A stretch of 64,000 bases of DNA from Nymphaea colorata (lineage: Eukaryota; Streptophyta; Magnoliopsida; Nymphaeales; Nymphaeaceae), in the NCBI RefSeq assembly GCF_008831285.2, contig NC_045140.1:23454131-23518130 (forward strand). The letters are read 5' to 3'. The translations under genes were made by a program, and so were the position numbers. How positions within the stretch are numbered: the first letter of the stretch is position 1; every line of letters starts with the position of its first letter. The notes under the pieces are model-generated. The model did no database searches. It had not been told where the DNA came from and saw only the letters and a program-made list of their open reading frames with translations. Shown one piece after another: positions 55,281-64,000 of the stretch.

Positions 55281-55380
55281 GCATGTGTTTTGGACAACAG
55301 GTGAAGTTGCTCAAGGTGGTCAACCCTCCAGCATGTGTGGGACGATAGATGAAGTCGCTCAGGGTGATTATCCGCTGCAA
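55281..55380. repeat. Two diverged 50-bp tandem units
   Basis: GCATGTGT...GATGAAGT(C/T)GCTCA(A/G)GGTG is present at 55281-55330 and again at 55331-55380, with several differences. Confidence 0.6.
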
Positions 55381-58300
55381 CAGGTGCCATGCTACCAGGC
55401 TCCGTTCTTGATTATTGTAGAACATGACATCTAACATCTTTCAAAGCTATTGTCTTTCTGCCAAGTGCTGCCCTGGGTGCGCGATTTTGGTAATAGTTGA
55501 ACACAGTTATGAACCTATAGCTGTGGTGATTATAAAGCCAAAGTCGAGCTATTTCCAGTGCCTTAGCAGGCAATTTTTGAGGTTGAGAATTTCAGTGTGA
55601 ACACAGCAATACAGAGACATGTTGGGAAATTTAGCTGATTTATTTGGGAAGTTATGGATACTCAAATAGTAGATGCATTTGTCGAGGATAACAATCAATT
55701 TCAGTTCCATATGTGGCTCAAATCTTTGGCGTTGTTTTGGCACTCTTCCTGGTGTCATGAATTCTGGTGGCCTTCTACTTCCTACATCGCTTGATCTGAA
55801 GCAAAACCTGCATAGTGAGGCCCCGATTTTTGACGTTCAATGGCATTCAGGCCCAAAACTTTCCAGTTCTGCTTCCTCGTTTGCTTAATGTGAATCAATG
55901 CAGCACATTGGGTCTACAAGGCTTCAAGCTTCCCCAACCCTTCGCTAATGTTGCGAAGCAAAACCTAGGTTCAGCATACCAAGAATAACTTCACAAAGGA
56001 TGTAAAATTTGCCAAGCCAGGGTCCTGTCTCAAGGAATCCAAGCCATGCTGTGAGTTTGGTTTCAACCAATGTTCTTCTGGCCAAGCACCAAATACTTAA
56101 TTTTAAGTCAAAGCCTTCTGTTAGTACTTAATAAGAAGGTGTATCCGTGGGGACAATGGAATCTGGAACTCATGGTACGTGAAATAGTGCCTGCTATGCA
56201 TCAACAATATTGAGTAAGCTCGGCCACACTATTATCACCTCTCTATGTAGAAGCATTATAGTTTACGCTTCTCCTCTCATATCAGCTAAACTATGCCTTT
56301 TCTTTTGGCAACAAACAAGTTTCCCTAGTAAAACTGCTGTAGTTGGTGGTGTTCATTGTGATGCAGTTTTTGAAAGCTGATTTCTAGTTGGAATATAAAA
56401 TGATGCCTGCTTGGCGAAAATAAGAAATTATAGTGTACAGCTGCAGAGCTGGCTTGCAATTTGTGATGTTGCACTTACGCTGCAGAAGTAACCCGACTGG
56501 CGATTGGTAACTCACAGTGAACTTGGATTTGTCATTACTTGTAAGCAGACCAGGCTTCATCTTGTAGTTTCTTGAAAGCTAGGACAAGGGTTTAGTTTTT
56601 CCTCTCTTTTTTTAATAGAAATTGAGTACTCCCATCTTGAACAAAAAAACAGCATCGTGAAGAATATTTGTTCCGAGAAACGAATGCTTATTTTGAAGGC
56701 ATTGATTTTATTGTTTAACAGGTTTAGAATGCACGTCTCTGCAGCTTACTTGGTATTAAGACTATATTGGTTTTGCTCACCATTACGAGAATCTTATTCT
56801 TTTGAAACAAGTTTTCTGTAATATGAATATCGTCCTTAATTTTGTTCCAACAGCTTTAAAACAAGCAGCCAGGAAGCCATTAGGACCTAGCACGCAATTA
56901 AGGCCTCATTTCATAGACAAATTTTCCAGTTCCCCTTTGCCAAACTGTTCTATAAGCTGGTTACTTTCTTTATCGTTCTTCCGCGCCTCATAGGTCCCTG
57001 ACAACTCTTCGTGCTGATAGTCTTTTTAAACCAGGTAGAAAACGTATGAACAGTTTCCTGTTGAATTCCCTCTATAGAATCGACCATGTTTCCGTGATCA
57101 CGCGCAAGGAATTTGGCAAAATTTTGCTTAGAGAAGCATGAAAGAAAGCTATAAGTCTGTTATCTCTCTTTCAACCATTTACATTTCTTCTTGAAGGAAC
57201 AATTCTTGCCTAATGGTATCTTCATCCCCAGTCTTTACATCGTCACCAATTTGATCCTGATGCTTTTTAACACTTCCTAGTTTGTAGCCTTTGATTGATG
57301 TCTCCAAAAGTTTTCCTTCTATGACTAAGCTTGGAGTTTATTCAAGTGAGTGGGCTTTATCCGTTTTGCTTCCGACAAGCCTTAACCATATTAAAGGATC
57401 CTTGAACATCTAGCCATAATTTGAAAAACTGAAAGGAAGGAACTTTCCACTTGACTATTATGCCAAGTGAAGGCACCTCTATCTACAATAAGGCCAGGCC
57501 GTGTTTGATAGCCATCTTAGATCCGAGACTGCTTTAAAAGTTGTACCAGATAAAACCCTCAGTTTAAACAAACAAACAAACAGAGGATCTCAATAGCACA
57601 GAACTCGAATGCATGGTATACACAAAAACCCATAGATTTATGGTCAGATGGGGGGTTGGACCTTAAATCCATGTTAAAAAAGTCCTTGTAATCCCAAATC
57701 ATTATGGATTTGTGATCTGCAGTAAACAAACACAACCTACAGGAAGAGCCAATTCAAGGCACTTCTCTCTACAACCAGCTGATATATGGGGCTCATTCAA
57801 GGCCATATATACCACAAATGTTCCAATAAAATAATAAAAAATTCTTGCTTATTTTTTGGTTTTAAAAAAAATTCAGATATGCAAATCTCGTGATATCATT
57901 CAGATCCACGATTCCACAAACCAATATTTACAACGCCTAGTTGAAACTTACTGGAGGCCCACAATTTGCAACACAGATGGCCAAAACCAAGTTCCACCTG
58001 TTGGTCTCTCATGAAGGTATTTTCGTTGTTCAAAACTCAAATTCATGAACTGGATTTTTTCAGTAGCAAAAACTTCATGGTGCGATGAAGGAACCTTAAT
58101 AAGCGACGCCCGTGTAAGTTGTGCGAGCTAAAATCCGAAAACCTTCTCTACGAGAGCCGGCATCAAAGGTAAGAGATCTAGAAATTTAGACGTGAGGTGG
58201 GTAAGCTTCATAAACTATACTTAGAAATCAATCTCACGAATATGAACACATTAAAGTTAAATTGCAGAAACATAATCATAAACATCAATAAAAAAAAGTA

Positions 58301-60897
58301 TGAAGACATTAGATGTTGAAAGCGGCTCACAAAATAAGGGTCTGGGTTTTGCATCCCCGTGTTTGCTGTCATGCTCTAGTGCATTATTCTTCTGGATTAC
58401 AAACTGTGGCAGACGTTACTTCCAAGTGGAAGGACATAACTAAAAGTTCACAAAGGCCGTGACACAGCTCTAAAACCCAAAGTTTAAAAAGGAAAAGGAG
58501 TTCGGCCTCTTACTTAGGTTTTGGGGTTCTCTCTCGCTCACCCGAAAAGTTTTGTACTTAGGGGACCTCTTGTCCCCAGATTTTGTTATATATTTCCATT
58601 TTATCGGCTCTCGCTCACCCAAAAAGAAATTTACTTGCTTACTTTTAGTATACAACTGTAACATAAAACAAGACATTCCTTGGCACTTAGCGAGCTTCAG
58701 CGCTTAGATATTTAGGTTGGTAGCGTCTAGTTGGTGCCTGATGTCATAATTGCAAGGAATCAAAGAGCCTAGTCTGCATGAACATTTTAATGCAGCAACT
58801 GTTCTTCTGCTGAGGCACCATTAAACGCCACATTCCATCGCAGGGCAAGGTAAGTTTTGCAGAGACATTTCATCGGGGTTTCACTGCTAAAAGATTACAA
58901 AAAATCAAGTAAGGGAAGTAGATCACGCAAAGGCAGGGGCGAAGGGAAGGGGGGCTCACAGGGGCCTTTGGCCCTTAGTAAATGTAAAAAATTTTAGTTT
59001 AATATATATAAAAAATTTAAAAATTTTCATGTCAGCTCCTGTTAAAAACTTTTGAAACCATAATTCGGCCCCTGTAACAAAAAAATTCTGGCTCCTATGC
59101 AAGGGACGAATCGAATACGGCAGCAAAAATGCCTGGTGACACTTGCAGGCGACAAAAACAAAAAACCCACTCAGTTGCCTATTTACCTCTTTAGTTGCTC
59201 GAAGTTCTGAAAAGCAATTAACGTCCCCAAGAGGCATCATTCATTGTCATCATGCGTATCACCTAAAGATAGATATTATCACATCCACCACACAAAAGTG
59301 CAACATTAAAGAACATATATATATACCGGTTTGAAGACTCTAGCCTTGTGACCACATGGCACTATTCTTTTCAAGTACTTGGGATTACCTAGCCTTGTGA
59401 CTTGTGATATGCAATTTCGAATTATATACATATATACACGCACACATAGAATATAGGCATAGATTCAAAAGATGCAAAAGTCTAATGTACATATCAATTT
59501 TTATAAAAGATGTGCATATCAATTTTTACAAAATGTGTTTCTTTGACAATCATGAAGTTGTCAGTTCATATTGTTGGTTCATTCATATTTTGACATGTTT
59601 GATATGTTTGTACAAGTCCATTTACTAGAAACAATTTTAGGTGGCCAACATGAACATTTGAGATAATATATTTCTAAGTGGCATGATAAAATCAGTATAT
59701 ATATATATATGGTGAACCTATAACCATGTAACCAGAACCGTTCGTCCAATATGTTGACAGTTAAAGAGAAAAACAAAGAGATGAGTATTTTTGTCATCTA
59801 GTATTAATTCTAACCTTTTTTTTTTCTTTGATGGTCTCTCAACCATCTATCTTTATCAAAAGGCCTTGGTTAGATAGCTGGATAACTTTAGATAGCTAGT
59901 GCAACCATTCATTATATATATATATATATATGTATATATACACACACGTTAAGCAAACTATTTTTTTAGAATATTTTACATGCATTCCGATTTGTAATCA
60001 TTTGTTACTTGAATAGTTTTGGATATGCTAAAATTATTTGCATGGCTAAGTTTATGAAAAATACTTTTAGGTAATTGAAGACATCCATCATGCACCACAT
60101 TATACAATACACACTATTTACAACCATTTGGCATTGTCTAATTGTCGGTTGGGCTAGATTCCGATCAATTTGAAAAGTTCAAATCTATAATCTTAAAAAG
60201 TCAAAACCTCATGCATCTATTGACATTTACAACCATTTGAAATCAACTATATTGGATTGTCTTGACAAAACTTGAAAGGTTATGAAAATCAGTCTGTAAT
60301 TGGACTTCCATAATTTTTTATTTTAACTTTACAGGATTGAGTCTTTGGAGGTTACCGATCTAATCTAATTTTGAAAAACAGAAATTTTTTCTGGCCAGAT
60401 GACACCTTAGGACAGAAAACAGTGGCGTTAAACCACTGCTAGCATATATATATATATATATATATCAAATTCTCTTCACGAAAAGAAAGACAGGAAACCG
60501 ATATTTCATCTCTACCTGTCTCCAGTGCAAAAACAACATCAGTATCAGGAGAGTCCCCTCTCGCCGTCTCACCACCCAAACACAAATTCAAAAGCCTAAA
60601 ATTTCGACCAACGCCAAAACAAGACTCAAACGCTCCACTCCTTTTGTATGCTGTAAACTCTATCATGCATCTGTCTCTCTCCTGCACGCTGCTTGGAATC
60701 TTCATTCAGAGGGGTGGCCGGTAGCCTCTTTATCTCTCCCTGTAACAAACCTTTTTCAGTTTTTCTCCATTCCCCTCGATCAATCCCTTCTTTCTGTAGG
60801 GTTACTGGTACTTTTCTCATTCGGTCATCCTTTAATCTTCGTTCCATCACATCATTTCACAGTAAGAATCGCAAAAGGGCAGCGGGATAGGAAGAGT
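55381..60897. other. Gene-poor intergenic stretch
   Basis: 5.5 kb of AT-rich DNA with no recognisable gene. TA runs occur near 59696, 59914-59932 and 60444-60465. Short frames at about 56802-56993 and 58470-58676 are not supported as genes. The last about 400 bp are pyrimidine-rich and should be promoter and 5' UTR of the MATH-domain gene. Confidence 0.5.
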
Positions 60898-60945
60898 ATG
60901 AACCTTTTGCTGTTGGCCATCAGTCAAATAGAAACGGAAAGATAG
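60898..60945 (+). promoter_or_regulatory. Upstream ORF in the MATH-gene leader
   Basis: ATG AAC CTT ... TAG encodes 15 residues (MNLLLLAISQIETER) and ends 20 nt before the main start codon at 60966. If transcription begins upstream of it, this uORF would be translated first and could lower main-frame translation. The transcript start is not known. Confidence 0.4.
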
Positions 60946-60965
60946 GGAGAGGGAGAGGAAGAGAG

Positions 60966-63900
60966 ATGAAGGAAGTGGTGCATAAGTTGGGATTCAAGGA
61001 AGCCGCTGAGGAAGCGATTTCTTCATGTCTTGGGATTTCTGAGCAGCTGGGCTCCGTCAGGGGCGAGAAATCGGTGGCGAGGGGAGGGGATAATACAGAG
61101 GAGCCGAGGGAGGAGGACCAAGTATCGGTGGTGGTGGAGAAGCGGGGTAAACATGCCGCCGGGTGCCGCTGGACGATCGGTCAGTTCACGAAAAGGAAGG
61201 CAAGGACGCTATGGAGCCGGTATTTCGAGGTGGGCGACTACGATTGCCGATTGCTTGTCTATCCGAAAGGTGATTCTCAGGCGCTTCCGGGTTATTTCTC
61301 CATTTATTTGCAGATTACAGATCCCCGGGGATCTCCTTCGTCGAAATGGGATTGTTTTGCTAGCTATAAGTTGTCCATTGTTAATCAACAAGACGAGTCC
61401 AAGTCAATCCAAAGGGATTCTTGGCATAGGTTCTCAAGCAAGAAGAAATCTCATGGGTGGTGTGATTTTACTCCGTCTTCCACGATCTTGGACCCGAAAT
61501 CGGGGCTTCTTTTGAACGATTCGATCGCCATTGCTGCGGATATATTGATATTGAACGAGACGGTAACTTTTTCACGGGATACTGATATCCAGGGAGCGGC
61601 TGCCCCTGTTCCTGATGTTCTTAATGGAAAATTCACTTGGAAGGTGCAGAATTTCACTCTCTTTAAGGAGATGATCAAGACCCAGAAAATTATGAGTCCG
61701 GTTTTCCCTGCTGGAGAGTGTAATCTACGAATTAGCGTCTATCAATCACTGGTGAATGGGATTGAGTATCTTTCAATGTGCTTGGAGAGTAAGGATACAG
61801 AGAAATCAGTTTCTCAGGAAAGGAGTTGTTGGTGCCTTTTCAGGATGTCCGTATTCAACCAGAAAGCTGGTCTCAACCATATGCACCGAGACTCTTATGG
61901 TCGATTTGCAGCGGATAACAAGAGTGGGGATAACACTAGCCTTGGATGGAATGATTATATGAAAATGTCAGAATTTCTCTCTCAAGACATGGGTTACCTT
62001 GTGGATGATACTGCAATCTTTAGTGCATCTTTTCATGTGATCAAAGAATCAAACAGTTTCTCAAAGAACGCGGTGCAGCTAAGTGGTCGTGGAAATGCCA
62101 GAAAATCTGATGGGCACCTGGGAAAGTTTACCTGGAGAATAGAAAATTTCACGAGATTGAAGGATCTTCTCAAGAAGAGGAAAATAACGGGACTTTGTGT
62201 GAAGAGCAAGAGATTCCAGATTGGAAATCGTGATTGTCGTCTGATTGTCTATCCAAGAGGTAATAACTGTCCTTCATTATCCCTTATAAACATGGGCCTT
62301 GGTTCTTCCCAGTGGCCAAATGTTTTGAATTTATCAAATTATTGTGCTCGACATTGAACATATCTGCATATCAAAAGTTTCATTATTTGCCCAATAATTC
62401 ATTAGCTTCTCCAAGCTACATTATATTGACTATCAGTTTTGGCTTTTGTAAACTTAAAATTTGTTAATGAGAAAATGGAGAATCAAGACTCGAGTTTAAT
62501 GTTGCTAAAACCATATACTGTTGTAAGCTGCAGCTGTTTGTGGTGCGCTTACTTAGTATGACTTATTATTAAAAAAACCCTGTTATTTTTCAAACATCAA
62601 GTGAAGCGGCTTTTTCATTCATGCGATGTTAGTTCACTAACCAAGATCCTTTCTGGGCTCATTCATTACTAATCTTTTAACCATCATCATGCACCTTCTG
62701 GTCAAGCCTGTGTTACTTGTTATTTGCTTCAGGGAATGTGTTTGTAACGTGTAGTTTATTCCTTTCTTATTGTGTGCACCAGGGCAGTCCCAACCGCCAT
62801 GTCACCTTTCAGTATTCTTAGAAGTTACAGACTCTCGTAATACTTCTAATGACTGGAGTTGCTTTGTAAGCCATCGTTTATCAGTTGTTAATCAGAAAGC
62901 AGAAGAGAAATCTGTTACTAAAGAGTCTCAAAATCGTTACTCTAAGGCCGCCAAGGACTGGGGATGGCGTGAATTTATAACCCTCACTAGCCTCTTTGAT
63001 CAAGATTCAGGATTTCTTGTGCAGGATACTGTTGTCTTCTCTGCTGAAGTTCTTATCCTGAAAGAAACTTCCATTATGCAAGAGTTCCTTCAGCAGGAAA
63101 ATGACTCAAACAATGAAGGACTACAACCTGAGGCAGTTAGAAGAAAAGGAACTTTCACATGGAAAGTGGAGAACTTCTTGTCGTTCAAGGAAATCATGGA
63201 GAACAGGAAGATATTCAGCAAGTTTTTTCAAGCCGGTGGATGTGAGCTGCGGATAGGTTGGTGAAAGTTTTTGTTTGCATGTTGTTTTCTTGCTTTGAGA
63301 ATGAACGTGTAGTCTTAAGCTGTTGTATTTGTATGTCTGTAAGTTTTTGATTCTTCACTTTCCCTGGGTTAACTGTGTGTCAACATGTCGACATTTCAGG
63401 TGTTTATGAATCATTTGATACAATATGCATATACCTAGAAAGCGATCAGTCTGGAACAAATGATTTGGATAAGAATTTCTGGGTCAGATACCGGATGGCT
63501 GTGATGAATCAGAAGAAACCATCAAAAACAGTTTGGAAGGAGTCCTCTATCTGTACAAAAACATGGAATAATTCTGTGCTTCAATTCATGAAGGTCTCTG
63601 ATATGCTTGAAGCTGATTCAGGGTTTCTTGTGCGTGACACTGTGGTCTTTATATGTGAAATTTTGGATTGCTGCCCATGGTTTGAGTTTGCAGATTTGGA
63701 GGTATGGCAACAATATTTACATTTTTCTTCTTATTATTGTGCTACGTACTATGTTCTGTAGATCCCTAGTTTTTGTTCTAGTATTTAATCTTGTTAAACA
63801 ATTTTCCCGATGTGTTTCCTGAGCTGCTATATGATATCCTTGTTAAATGTTCAAGCTCAAATATTAACATTTCTCTTTTCAGGTTTTGGCTTCTGACGAT

Positions 63901-64000
63901 GACCAAGATGCCTTATCGACTGATCCTGACGAACTTATTGACTCAGAAGATAGTGAGGGAATAAGTGGTGATGAAGAAGACATCTTCCGGAATCTGCTTG
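60966..64000 (+). CDS. Multi-MATH (TRAF-like) domain protein, 5' part, cut by window edge
   Basis: Exons 60966-62259, 62783-63256, 63400-63701 and 63883 to at least 64000 join in phase, giving the first 729 residues. Four MATH/TRAF-like domains are visible: about 67-196 (CRWTIGQF...WDCFASYKLSIVN...GWCDF), 222-360 (GKFTWKVQNFTLFKEM...), 387 to about 530 (GKFTWRIENFTRLKDL..., split by intron 1), and 552 to about 680 (GTFTWKVENFLSFKEI...). An acidic Asp/Glu/Ser-rich stretch follows. The layout is that of the large plant TRAF-like proteins of the Arabidopsis At2g25320 type (from memory), which continue well beyond this point, so the 3' half lies outside the window. MATH domains bind peptides and often serve as adaptors in ubiquitin pathways; the partner here is unknown. 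The frame running to 62357 is intron-1 read-through. Confidence 0.9.

Noticed and set aside
54836-55437. Overlapping 170- and 153-codon frames on opposite strands
   Set aside because: The plus frame begins at GTG in a poly-T tract, neither has a known domain, and the interval contains a non-coding 50-bp tandem repeat; kept only as a note.
60966-62357. A complete single-exon 463-aa protein
   Set aside because: The residues after codon 431 are intron 1 read-through; splicing at 62259/62783 continues the third MATH domain.

Overview
The window is nuclear DNA of a flowering plant. It is AT-rich, its genes are split by GT-AG introns, TA and CT microsatellites are abundant, and the proteins that can be read are plant types: 8-cysteine hybrid proline-rich proteins, a P-class PPR protein, a VAMP71 longin SNARE and a Ty1-copia element. 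Nothing seen fixes the order or family.

Seven host genes can be supported. Four are multi-exon genes whose exons I joined by hand, with reading phase checked at every junction. Left to right: an 8-cysteine proline-rich cell-wall protein (minus, 4331-4909) and a shorter paralog (minus, 13324-13725); ORC6, an origin recognition complex subunit (minus, ten exons, 22539 down to 18508, 295 aa); a VAMP71-type vacuolar R-SNARE (plus, four exons, 25452-32575, 219 aa); a plastid-type alpha/beta-hydrolase-fold protein (plus, eleven exons, 34478-48972, 372 aa); an intronless P-class PPR protein (plus, 50994-53402, 802 aa); and the 5' part of a multi-MATH (TRAF-like) gene (plus, 60966 to the right edge, at least four exons).

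Mobile DNA lies between and inside these genes. Intron 9 of the hydrolase gene holds a complete, very young Ty1-copia retrotransposon in antisense orientation (43204-48492). It has 287-bp LTRs differing at one base, a perfect 5-bp target duplication, a tRNA-type primer site and one intact gag-pol frame. VAMP71 intron 1 holds a decayed LINE remnant and a fresh 284-bp tandem duplication beside exon 2. Two copies of a tRNA-derived SINE, one SINE-like element of another type, and several short fold-back (MITE-like) elements sharing a core are scattered elsewhere.

The genes do not form a pathway or cluster; this is ordinary plant gene space. The left 18 kb and the 53.4-60.9 kb stretch are gene-poor. 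I found no rRNA, intact tRNA, CRISPR array or bacterial-type system, and no convincing novel multi-gene system. The points most worth a second look are the young copia insertion and its frame running into the LTR, the hydrolase-fold protein without a nucleophile, the small-repeat families, and an unexplained 176-codon open frame at 16457-16987.
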